A DNA stretch of 64,000 bases from assembly GCF_003702045.1 (NCBI RefSeq), contig NZ_RBTP01000062.1, positions 33,996 through 97,995 of the forward strand, read 5' to 3'. Each line of letters starts with the position of its first letter. Within the stretch, counting starts at the first letter, position 1. Shown here one piece after another: positions 56,084 through 64,000 of this stretch. This DNA is from Pseudomonas viridiflava (lineage in GTDB: Bacteria; Pseudomonadota; Gammaproteobacteria; Pseudomonadales; Pseudomonadaceae). The translations under genes were made by a program, and so were the position numbers. Below the pieces are notes generated by a model that worked only from the letters and a program-made list of their open reading frames with translations, was not told the origin of the DNA and did no database searches.

Positions 56084-56827
56084 GTGAATAAATGGTGGAT
56101 TCCAGCTTTAACGGCTCTGGCTTTGCTCAACGGTTGTGCCAGCGTAGAGCGCGGCTCGATTCCGGTCGTGGACTCGGGCTCGAGAGTCTCGAATGGTGAC
56201 GGTTCCGCGGGGTCGCGTAATGGCGGGTACCGGGCAAACACCACCCAGGCTCAGCAGCCTCAGGCCGTGCCCCAGGATTCGGGCGTTGTGGTGATGGTCC
56301 CGGGTGCAGGCGGCGGCAATTCAGGTCAGAGTTTCTCGGCGCCTGCCAGTCAGGCACCGTTTAGCGTAGACGCGCCGCCTATCGACACCTCGCCGGTCAA
56401 TCAGGCACCGATCAATCCTGCGCCTGCCAGCAATACCAGCTACAGCATGCCGCCAGCCTCGGCGCCGACCGGCATTCCGTCCAGCGGTGGCGGCCTGTCG
56501 GAAGATGAGCAGCTCGATGGCCCAGTACTGGCATTGCTGACAACCGCGCAACAGCAACAGAGCGGCGGCGACCTCAATGGCGCATCCTCCAGCCTCGAAC
56601 GTGCGCAGCGTGTCGCGCCTCGCGAGCCGCAGGTGCTTTATCGTCTGGCGCAGGTGCGCTTGGCTCAGGGTGACGCAGCCCAAGCCGAACAGTTGGCCCG
56701 TCGTGGTCTGACGTACGCCAGTGGCCGCGCCAGTCTTCAGGCAAGCTTGTGGGAATTGATCGCTCAGTCCCGCGAGAAACAGGGTGACTCGGCCGGTGCT
56801 GCGCTGGCGCGTCAAAAGGCCCGCTGA
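56084..56827 (+). CDS. TPR lipoprotein, candidate PBP1b activator (LpoP-type)
   Basis: A 247-residue lipoprotein. The signal peptide has a lipobox ALLNGC with lipid-modified Cys18. A long Ser/Pro/Gln-rich disordered stretch (about 25-140) suits spanning the periplasm, then tetratricopeptide repeats (about 148-245: LLTTAQQQQSGGDLNGASSSLERAQRVAPREPQVLYRLAQVRLAQGD in pieces). P. aeruginosa uses a TPR lipoprotein, LpoP, to activate PBP1b; the position directly after mrcB and the architecture match. The start is GTG at 56084 after GAGGG. The functional assignment is inference. Confidence 0.8.
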   Translation: MNKWWIPALTALALLNGCASVERGSIPVVDSGSRVSNGDGSAGSRNGGYRANTTQAQQPQAVPQDSGVVVMVPGAGGGNSGQSFSAPASQAPFSVDAPPIDTSPVNQAPINPAPASNTSYSMPPASAPTGIPSSGGGLSEDEQLDGPVLALLTTAQQQQSGGDLNGASSSLERAQRVAPREPQVLYRLAQVRLAQGDAAQAEQLARRGLTYASGRASLQASLWELIAQSREKQGDSAGAALARQKAR

Positions 56828-57156
56828 TGGACAAGCGCTTTCCTGAAATCGCCGAGCAGTTATTGCTGATCGAACGGGAGCTGCGTGTGCTGGGCTGGTG
56901 GGATACCACGCCGCCCAGCGAGCAGGCGTTGTCCAGCCAGGAGCCTTTCTGCGTCGACACGCTTGAGTTTGCGCAATGGCTGCAGTGGATTTTCCTGCCG
57001 CGCATGAAAATCATCCTTGAGCGCGACCTTCCCTTGCCCAACGCGTCCGGCATTCTGGAGATGGCTGAAATGGTCTATTCCGGTCGCTTGGGCGAAACCC
57101 GGCAGTTGCAGCAAAGTCTTGCCCGTTTCGATCAGTTGATCACGGACGTCAGCTGA
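56827..57156 (+). CDS. yqcC: YqcC family protein (DUF446)
   Basis: A 109-residue helical protein with the family pattern IERELRVLGWWD ... PSEQALSSQEPFCVDTLEFAQWLQWIFLPRMK. In E. coli yqcC lies next to truC and its role is unknown. It overlaps the lipoprotein stop by one base, so mrcB, the lipoprotein and yqcC form one unit. Confidence 0.9.
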   Translation: MDKRFPEIAEQLLLIERELRVLGWWDTTPPSEQALSSQEPFCVDTLEFAQWLQWIFLPRMKIILERDLPLPNASGILEMAEMVYSGRLGETRQLQQSLARFDQLITDVS

Positions 57157-57168
57157 CCGAAGGCTGTT

Positions 57169-57600
57169 CTAGCGGCAATACTCGCTGATAGCTTTTTCGG
57201 TCTCTTCGATGCGCGTCTTGCGGTTTTCTTCCGTGAGACGCCTCACTTCCCCTCCAACCTGTTCGCGCACCCGCGGGTTGTTCCGTAACTGCGCAAGGTT
57301 GGTGCGCAGGTTCTCGCAGTTCTCTTCGAGTTTCGCTTCCTGCGCTTTTAGCTGTCCTTTGACTTTGTCATCGACCGCTCGCTGCTCGGCGGCGTCCGAA
57401 CGCTCAGGCGCTGAAGATGAGGGCGATCGTGAGGCAGGCACTGGTGTTTGCACGTTGATTTGCTGCGCCTCTTTGCCGGCAGGGGGCTGGGCGTCGAAAT
57501 GAGTGATGCCCTGGGCGTCCACCCATTTGTAAATGGGAGCTGCCTGACTGCTCGCGCTTGCGGCCATTGCCAGCGCGGCGGCCACTATCATCCATTGCAT
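57169..57600 (-). CDS. DUF4124 domain secreted protein
   Basis: A 143-residue protein with a signal peptide (MQWMIVAAALAMAASASSQA, cleaved near residue 20). The DUF4124 core follows (IYKWVDAQGITHFDAQPP), then a Ser/Pro linker and a charged coiled-coil-like helix (about 75-140, KAQEAKLEENCENLRTNLAQ). The start at 57600 follows AAGGAAAC; the frame is open to 57873 but the extra part is not protein-like. Convergent with yqcC. The function is unknown. Confidence 0.85.
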   Translation of the reverse strand: MQWMIVAAALAMAASASSQAAPIYKWVDAQGITHFDAQPPAGKEAQQINVQTPVPASRSPSSSAPERSDAAEQRAVDDKVKGQLKAQEAKLEENCENLRTNLAQLRNNPRVREQVGGEVRRLTEENRKTRIEETEKAISEYCR

Positions 57601-57998
57601 GCTGTTTCCTTGAGATGTTTTTGCCGTTGGAAAGCTACCATAACGGTGCGCCTCCGTCTGAAGCAGTGCATTTTCAGGACCTCGGTAACAAGAAACCTCA
57701 ACGATGACTTGACTTGAGGGAGGCGAATCACAACAATCCAAAGTTCGCTGTAGAAGGACTGCCAGAAGCAGACCCTCTCGGTAGATCATGAGGCGCACAC
57801 CCGCGCCGACCTGTAACACCCGCAACGCGTTACCTCGCGCTGGGTGGGAATGTTCCGCAACACTCAGGGACATCCCAATACTTGCTCAGTAGTGCTGACG
57901 TAGTCGGCGACCACCGTCGCTCATGCTCTGCTTGGCAGTAAACCTATTAAGACCCGTCCCGGAGTGGGCGGTATTCTGGCGTTTTAGAGGTGAACAAC
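57601..57998. other. Upstream region of ilvIHC, no gene assigned
   Basis: This 398-base gap holds the ilvI leader and the start region of the DUF4124 gene. I see no clear -35/-10 pair and no terminator. An out-of-frame short ORF (ATG at 57923, first residues MLCLAVNLL, rich in Leu) overlaps the ilvI start but has no ribosome-binding site, so it is not annotated. Confidence 0.35.
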
Positions 57999-59723
57999 GT
58001 GGAGCTTTTATCTGGCGCTGAAATGATCGTCCGCTTTTTGCGTGACGAAGGCGTTGAGCATATCTATGGGTACCCGGGTGGTGCCCTTCTACATGTCTAC
58101 GATGCCCTGTTCAAAGAACCGGCCGTGAGCCACATTCTCGTTCGTCACGAGCAGGCTGCCACGCATATGGCCGATGGCTATGCGCGTGCGACCGGCAAGG
58201 CGGGCGTGGTGCTGGTGACTTCAGGTCCTGGCGCAACCAATGCGATCACCGGTATCGCGACCGCCTACATGGACTCCATCCCGATGGTGGTGCTGTCCGG
58301 TCAGGTCGCCAGTACGCTGGTGGGCACCGATGCGTTCCAGGAGACCGACATGATCGGTATCTCTCGTCCCATCGTGAAGCACAGCTTCATGATCAAGCAC
58401 GCGTCGGAAATCCCGGAAATCCTGAAAAAGGCATTCTACCTGGCGCAATCCGGTCGTCCTGGTCCTGTCGTTGTCGACATCCCGAAAGACATGACCAACC
58501 CGGCCGAGAAGTTCGAATACATCTTTCCAAAAAAAGCCAAGCTGCGCTCCTACAGCCCGGCGGTTCGTGGTCACTCCGGCCAGATCCGCAAGGCGGTCGA
58601 AATGCTGCTGGCGGCCAAGCGCCCGATCATTTATGCCGGTGGCGGCGTGATCATGGGTAACGGTTCGGCGCCGCTGACCGAATTGGCTCAACTGCTCAAC
58701 GCACCGGTCACCAACACCTTGATGGGGTTGGGCTGCTACCCGGGTACGGATCGTCAGTTCGTCGGCATGCTGGGCATGCACGGCAGCTACACCGCCAACC
58801 TGGCGATGCACCACACCGATGTGATCCTGGCGGTTGGCGCGCGCTTCGATGACCGAGTCATCAACGGTGCGAGCAAGTTCTGCCCGAATGCCAAAATCAT
58901 CCACATCGACATCGATCCTGCCTCCATCTCCAAGACCATCAAGGCCGATGTGCCTATCGTAGGTCCTGTAGAAAGCGTACTGACCGAAATGGTCGCCACC
59001 CTGAAAGACATCGGCGAAACACCTGACAAGGCCGCTGTTGCTGCCTGGTGGAAGCAGATCGATGAGTGGCGTGCCGGGGGTGATCTGTTCCCTTACAACC
59101 GTGGCGATGGTTCGGTCATCAAGCCGCAGACCGTTATCGAAACACTGTGCGAAGTCACCAAGGGCGATGCCTATGTCACCTCCGACGTGGGCCAGCACCA
59201 GATGTTCGCCGCTCAGTACTACCGCTTCAACAAGCCGAACCGCTGGATCAACTCCGGTGGTCTGGGCACGATGGGCTTTGGTTTTCCGGCAGCGATGGGC
59301 GTCAAACTGAATTTCCCTGATGCGCACGTTGCGTGCGTAACCGGCGAAGGCAGTATTCAGATGAACATCCAGGAGCTGTCGACCTGCCTGCAGTATGGCT
59401 TGCCGGTGAAGATCATTCTGCTCAACAACGGTGTGCTCGGCATGGTCCGCCAGTGGCAGGACATGAGCTACGGCGCTCGTCACTCGCACTCCTATATGGA
59501 ATCGCTGCCTGACTTCGTCAAGCTGGTCGAAGCCTATGGCCACGTCGGCATGCGCATCACTGACCTGAAAGATTTGAAGCCTAAAATGGAAGAAGCCTTC
59601 GCCATGACGGATCGTCTGGTCTTCCTCGACATTCAGGTTGATGTCACCGAGCACGTCTATCCGATGCAGATCAAGGACGGCTCCATGCGCGATATGTGGT
59701 TGAGCAAGACGGAGCGGACATAA
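57999..59723 (+). CDS. ilvI: Acetolactate synthase III large subunit
   Basis: A 574-residue ThDP/FAD enzyme making acetolactate and acetohydroxybutyrate for valine, leucine and isoleucine. The ThDP-activating Glu is in RHEQAATHMADGYAR, the FAD region in SGPGATNAITG, and the ThDP/Mg motif GEGSIQMNIQELSTCLQYGLPVKIILLNN is intact. GTG at 57999 is used because TAGAGGTGA lies about 8 bases upstream and the length then equals the family's 574; the GTG at 57990 has no site. ilvH follows after 2 bases. Confidence 0.97.
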   Translation: MELLSGAEMIVRFLRDEGVEHIYGYPGGALLHVYDALFKEPAVSHILVRHEQAATHMADGYARATGKAGVVLVTSGPGATNAITGIATAYMDSIPMVVLSGQVASTLVGTDAFQETDMIGISRPIVKHSFMIKHASEIPEILKKAFYLAQSGRPGPVVVDIPKDMTNPAEKFEYIFPKKAKLRSYSPAVRGHSGQIRKAVEMLLAAKRPIIYAGGGVIMGNGSAPLTELAQLLNAPVTNTLMGLGCYPGTDRQFVGMLGMHGSYTANLAMHHTDVILAVGARFDDRVINGASKFCPNAKIIHIDIDPASISKTIKADVPIVGPVESVLTEMVATLKDIGETPDKAAVAAWWKQIDEWRAGGDLFPYNRGDGSVIKPQTVIETLCEVTKGDAYVTSDVGQHQMFAAQYYRFNKPNRWINSGGLGTMGFGFPAAMGVKLNFPDAHVACVTGEGSIQMNIQELSTCLQYGLPVKIILLNNGVLGMVRQWQDMSYGARHSHSYMESLPDFVKLVEAYGHVGMRITDLKDLKPKMEEAFAMTDRLVFLDIQVDVTEHVYPMQIKDGSMRDMWLSKTERT

Positions 59724-59725
59724 TC

Positions 59726-60217
59726 ATGCGGCACATCATTTCCCTACTGCTGGAAAACGAACCGGGTGCATTGTCTCGCGTCGTCGGGCTGTTCTCGCAG
59801 CGTAACTACAACATCGAAAGCCTGACGGTAGCGCCAACCGAGGACCCGACCCTGTCGCGTCTGACGCTGACCACTGTTGGCCATGATGAGGTGATCGAAC
59901 AGATCACCAAAAACCTCAACAAGCTTGTTGAAGTGGTCAAGCTGGTCGATCTGTCGGAGAGCGCGCACATCGAGCGTGAGCTGATGCTGGTCAAGGTCAA
60001 GGCCACCGGCGCACAGCGTGCCGAGATCAAACGCACCACGGATATATTCCGTGGGCAGATCGTCGACGTGACCGCAAGCGTCTATACCGTGCAGTTGAGC
60101 GGTACGAGCGACAAACTGGACAGCTTCATTCAGGCCATCGGCACTGCCGCCATCCTGGAAACAGTACGCAGTGGCGTGACGGGCATTGCCCGTGGCGACA
60201 AAGTGCTGAGCATTTAA
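59726..60217 (+). CDS. ilvH: Acetolactate synthase III regulatory subunit
   Basis: A 163-residue regulatory subunit, valine-sensitive in homologues. The N-terminal ACT domain reads MRHIISLLLENEPGALSRVVGLFSQRNYNIESLTVAPTED in pieces, and the C-terminal ACT-like domain begins ELMLVKVKATG. The ATG at 59726 is preferred over the earlier frame since homologues start MRHIIS. It is translated next to ilvI (2-base gap); ilvC follows after 46 bases. Confidence 0.97.
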   Translation: MRHIISLLLENEPGALSRVVGLFSQRNYNIESLTVAPTEDPTLSRLTLTTVGHDEVIEQITKNLNKLVEVVKLVDLSESAHIERELMLVKVKATGAQRAEIKRTTDIFRGQIVDVTASVYTVQLSGTSDKLDSFIQAIGTAAILETVRSGVTGIARGDKVLSI

Positions 60218-60263
60218 CTCATTTAGCAAATGGCCTGAACGGCCAAGATAACAGGGGATTTCC

Positions 60264-61280
60264 ATGAAAGTTTTTTACGACAAAGACTGCGACCTTTCGA
60301 TCATCCAGGGCAAGAAAGTTGCCATCATCGGTTACGGCTCCCAAGGTCACGCTCAAGCGTGCAACCTGAAAGACTCCGGCGTTGATGTCACTGTTGGCCT
60401 GCGCAAAGGTTCGGCCACTGTCGCCAAAGCTGAAGCTCATGGCCTGAAAGTGACTGACGTTGCTTCCGCCGTTGCTGCTGCCGATCTGGTCATGATCCTG
60501 ACCCCGGACGAGTTCCAGTCCCAGCTGTACAAGAACGAAGTCGAGCCAAACCTGAAGAAGGGCGCCACTCTGGCTTTCTCCCACGGTTTCGCCATTCATT
60601 ACAATCAGGTCGTGCCACGCGCTGACCTGGACGTGATCATGATCGCGCCTAAGGCTCCAGGCCACACCGTACGCACCGAGTTCGTCAAGGGCGGCGGTAT
60701 TCCTGATCTGATCGCTGTTTACCAGGACGCTTCGGGCAATGCCAAGAACGTTGCACTGTCCTACGCTTCGGGCGTTGGCGGCGGCCGTACCGGTATCATC
60801 GAAACCACGTTCAAAGACGAAACCGAAACTGACCTGTTCGGCGAGCAGGCTGTTCTGTGTGGCGGTACTGTCGAGCTGGTCAAGGCTGGCTTCGAAACAC
60901 TGGTTGAAGCCGGTTACGCGCCAGAAATGGCCTACTTCGAATGCTTGCACGAACTGAAGCTGATCGTTGACCTCATGTACGAAGGCGGTATCGCCAACAT
61001 GAACTACTCGATCTCCAACAACGCTGAATACGGCGAGTACGTGACCGGCCCTGAAGTCATCAACGCCGAATCCCGTCAGGCCATGCGCAACGCTCTGAAG
61101 CGCATCCAGGACGGTGAATACGCCAAGATGTTCATCATCGAAGGTGCTACCGGCTACCCATCGATGACCGCCAAGCGTCGTAACAACGCTGCGCACGGCA
61201 TCGAAGTCATCGGTGAGAAACTGCGCTCGATGATGCCTTGGATTGCGGCGAACAAAATCGTCGACAAAGAAAAGAACTGA
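60264..61280 (+). CDS. ilvC: Ketol-acid reductoisomerase (class I)
   Basis: A 338-residue enzyme that isomerises and reduces acetolactate to dihydroxyisovalerate with NADPH. The Rossmann motif GYGSQGHAQACNLKDSG is near residue 24; the metal-binding acidic residues lie in DLFGEQAVLCGG and the C-terminal EC(L)HELKLIVDLMYEGG helix. The length marks class I (short, knotted once). AGGGG lies before the ATG. A strong terminator follows. Confidence 0.98.
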   Translation: MKVFYDKDCDLSIIQGKKVAIIGYGSQGHAQACNLKDSGVDVTVGLRKGSATVAKAEAHGLKVTDVASAVAAADLVMILTPDEFQSQLYKNEVEPNLKKGATLAFSHGFAIHYNQVVPRADLDVIMIAPKAPGHTVRTEFVKGGGIPDLIAVYQDASGNAKNVALSYASGVGGGRTGIIETTFKDETETDLFGEQAVLCGGTVELVKAGFETLVEAGYAPEMAYFECLHELKLIVDLMYEGGIANMNYSISNNAEYGEYVTGPEVINAESRQAMRNALKRIQDGEYAKMFIIEGATGYPSMTAKRRNNAAHGIEVIGEKLRSMMPWIAANKIVDKEKN

Positions 61281-61295
61281 TCTTTTCGGTTCATG

Positions 61296-61325
61296 AAAAA
61301 ACGCGGCCAACCGGCCGCGTTTTTT
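61296..61325 (+). terminator. ilvIHC terminator
   Basis: A 13-bp stem aaaaaacgcggcc/ggccgcgtttttt (61296-61308/61313-61325) with a 4-base loop and built-in U6. Bidirectional in appearance. Confidence 0.95.
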
Positions 61326-61426
61326 CGTTCTGGGGTCAGGCTCTGGTATAAAGCTGCATCGTTTGCGGACGAACCCTCGTCGCAGACATCTGTCGAACCT
61401 TTTCAAACCGCTGCAAGGTAATGTCC

Positions 61427-62284
61427 ATGAGCGAACGTCCTGAAGAGCCGAACAAGGCCTCTGACGCTGAAAGTCTGCTACCCATTGATGAGCACGTTGA
61501 AGAAGGACACGACGCCGAAGGGCGCAAGGTCCGTCATCGCGGCATCTATCTGCTACCCAACCTGTTCACCACCGCGAACCTGTTTGCGGGCTTCTATTCC
61601 ATCATCAGCTCCATGAGCGCCCAGAGCGCCTTGAGTGCCGGTGATACGGCGGGGGCCAGCAAGTATTTTGCCTTTGCCGCCATCGCTATCTTCGTGGCGA
61701 TGGTGCTGGATGGGCTTGATGGTCGGGTAGCACGCATGACCAATACCCAAAGTGCCTTCGGTGCCGAATACGATTCGTTGTCCGACATGGTTGCCTTTGG
61801 CGTTGCGCCTGCCTTGCTGGCATTTGGCTGGGCACTGGGGGACATGGGCAAGGTGGGCTGGATGGTCGCCTTCATTTATGTCGCGGGCGCGGCATTGCGT
61901 CTGGCGCGTTTCAATACCCAGGTGGGCAAGGCCGACAAGCGCTACTTCATCGGTCTGGCCAGTCCGGCTGCTGCGGGTGTAGTCGCGGGTACGGTATGGG
62001 CGTTCAGTGACTTCGGCATTCAAGGCTCAAAACTATCATTTCTGGTCGCGCTACTGGTGGCTGGCGCAGGCATGCTGATGGTCAGCAACATCAAGTACAA
62101 CAGCTTCAAGGAGCTGGACTTGAGGGGGCGTGTGCCATTCGTTGCAATTCTGGCCGTGGTGCTGGTATTCGCGGTTGTGTTCAGCGATCCGCCGCGCATC
62201 CTGCTGCTGATCTTCCTCGGCTACGCGCTGTCCGGGCCTGCACAATATTTGTTGCGTCTTCGTCGCCACAAAGCCGCCAATTGA
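61427..62284 (+). CDS. pssA: CDP-diacylglycerol-serine O-phosphatidyltransferase
   Basis: A 285-residue integral membrane enzyme that makes phosphatidylserine, precursor of phosphatidylethanolamine. The CDP-alcohol phosphatidyltransferase motif DG-x2-AR-x8-G-x3-D-x3-D is visible from DGLDGRVAR (Asp95/98) to FGAEYDSLSD (Asp116/120). About eight hydrophobic spans follow an acidic N-terminal tail (about 1-35). The second ATG at 61427 is 8 bases after AAGG and is preferred over 61421. It is preceded by the ilvC terminator and is probably its own unit. Confidence 0.96.
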   Translation: MSERPEEPNKASDAESLLPIDEHVEEGHDAEGRKVRHRGIYLLPNLFTTANLFAGFYSIISSMSAQSALSAGDTAGASKYFAFAAIAIFVAMVLDGLDGRVARMTNTQSAFGAEYDSLSDMVAFGVAPALLAFGWALGDMGKVGWMVAFIYVAGAALRLARFNTQVGKADKRYFIGLASPAAAGVVAGTVWAFSDFGIQGSKLSFLVALLVAGAGMLMVSNIKYNSFKELDLRGRVPFVAILAVVLVFAVVFSDPPRILLLIFLGYALSGPAQYLLRLRRHKAAN

Positions 62285-62347
62285 TCTAATTTACCCCATA
62301 CTCCGTAGTCTATTGGTGCATCAGTTCCCCTAGGCTGCGGAGTCATC

Positions 62348-63360
<1,013 letters not shown>

Positions 63361-63361
<1 letters not shown>

Positions 63362-63981
63362 TGCGCTATCCGTTCCTACGCCTTTGTGTGTTTCTTGCCG
63401 CCTGTGTCGCGCCTGTTCTCTGGCTTTATCAGGCATGGATATTTGCGCTGGGGCCTGATCCGGGCAAGGCGCTGGTTGAGAACTTCGGTTTAGGGACGCT
63501 GATACTGTTGCTCATCACCTTGGCCATGACGCCGCTTCAGAAGTTGAGCGGCTGGCCGTTCTGGATCGTGGTACGTCGGCAGCTGGGGCTTTGGTGTTTT
63601 GCATATGTTGTTCTGCACATGACGATGTACACGCTGTTCGTGCTTGGGCTGGATTTTGGTCAGTTGGGGGTGGAGCTGGTCAAGCGGCCTTACATCATTG
63701 TGGGGGCACTGGCATTCCTGTGCTTGCTGGCGTTGGCGGTGACCTCCAATCGCTACAGTCAGCGTCGACTGGGTGCGCGCTGGAAGAAGCTCCATCGCCT
63801 TAGCTATGTGGTTTTGGGGTTGGGCTTGCTGCATATGTTCTGGATCGTTCGAGCCGATCTAAAGGAGTGGTCTTTATATGCAGCGATCGGAGCGGTGCTA
63901 TTAATTCTTCGAATCCCAATGATTGCTAGGCGAATCCCGCGTCTGGTTAATGTCGGTGTAAAGCGATCGGCAAAAATCTGA
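63361..63981 (+). CDS. msrQ: Heme b membrane subunit MsrQ
   Basis: A 206-residue membrane protein with about six spans, the electron donor to MsrP. The ferric-reductase-like domain shows His residues in VLHMTMY and KKLHRLSYV and LHMFWIV that serve as heme ligands in the family. The ATG at 63361 overlaps the msrP stop by one base; a TTG at 63358 is possible. The gene is complete within the window; 19 bases remain after the stop. Confidence 0.95.
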
Positions 63982-64000
63982 AAATAACGGTTGACGCGCT

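Noticed and set aside
57601..57873. N-terminal extension of the DUF4124 frame
   Set aside because: The true start at 57600 has a ribosome-binding site and begins a signal peptide; the extension would bury it.
57923..58021. Short Leu-rich frame (32 codons) overlapping the ilvI start, as a leader peptide
   Set aside because: No ribosome-binding site, and no terminator/antiterminator pair downstream; branched-chain codons are few after the first nine.

Overview
The window is a 64-kb piece of a Pseudomonas chromosome, most likely from the P. syringae/P. fluorescens side of the genus. This rests on protein sequences that match Pseudomonas housekeeping proteins almost end to end, on the gene order dnaK-dnaJ-dapB-carAB-greA ... 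nusA-infB ... cbrAB-dksA ... mrcB-ilvIHC-pssA-msrPQ, on an Hfq/Crc decoy RNA (crcZ) between cbrB and pcnB, on a PrrF-type iron RNA, and on two Pseudomonas-style REP doublets. The species is an inference. I see no prophage, insertion sequence, CRISPR array or genomic island; almost all of it is core genome. Layout. 1-8.2 kb: the end of dnaK, then dnaJ, dapB, carA, carB and greA (chaperones, lysine/peptidoglycan and pyrimidine/arginine precursors, transcript cleavage). 8.4-15 kb: yhbY facing rlmE-ftsH-folP-glmM-tpiA-secG. 15.0-24.2 kb: tRNA-Leu(GAG) and initiator tRNA-fMet, then the classical rimP-nusA-infB-rbfA-truB-rpsO-pnp transcription/translation/RNA-decay cluster, with several candidate RNA control structures. 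24.2-31.8 kb: a BON-domain periplasmic protein behind a well-formed sigma-54 promoter, then leftward envelope and metabolic genes (DUF2845, DUF748/AsmA-like, a methyltransferase, a thiolase, DUF2236). 31.8-40 kb: leftward acs, pgi, panD, panC, panB, folK and pcnB. 40-46.9 kb: the carbon/nitrogen control module cbrX-cbrA-cbrB-crcZ, then gluQ and dksA upstream. 47.2-54 kb: an aminotransferase, sfsA, a Rieske protein, a ChaN-like protein, deoC, the Fur-controlled prrF RNA on the opposite strand, a pentapeptide-repeat protein and a kinase/P-loop fusion. 53.7-64 kb: mrcB with its candidate lipoprotein activator, yqcC, a DUF4124 protein, ilvI-ilvH-ilvC, pssA, msrP and msrQ. How the parts work together. 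CbrA senses the carbon/nitrogen state and phosphorylates CbrB. CbrB, with sigma-54, turns on crcZ from a site that can be read directly (TGTTAC-N14-GTAACA, then -24/-12), and CrcZ soaks up Hfq/Crc through six A-rich motifs to relieve catabolite repression. The PBP1b gene and its lipoprotein partner form one unit, ilvIHC forms the branched-chain amino acid unit, and msrPQ forms a periplasmic methionine-sulfoxide repair pair. The observations most worth following up are non-coding: the BON-gene promoter (enhancer repeat, perfect IHF match, -24/-12), a near-ideal RsmA/CsrA hairpin in the 3' region of the same gene, the prrF RNA whose terminator lies inside the 3' end of deoC, and paired leader structures before rpsO and pnp.
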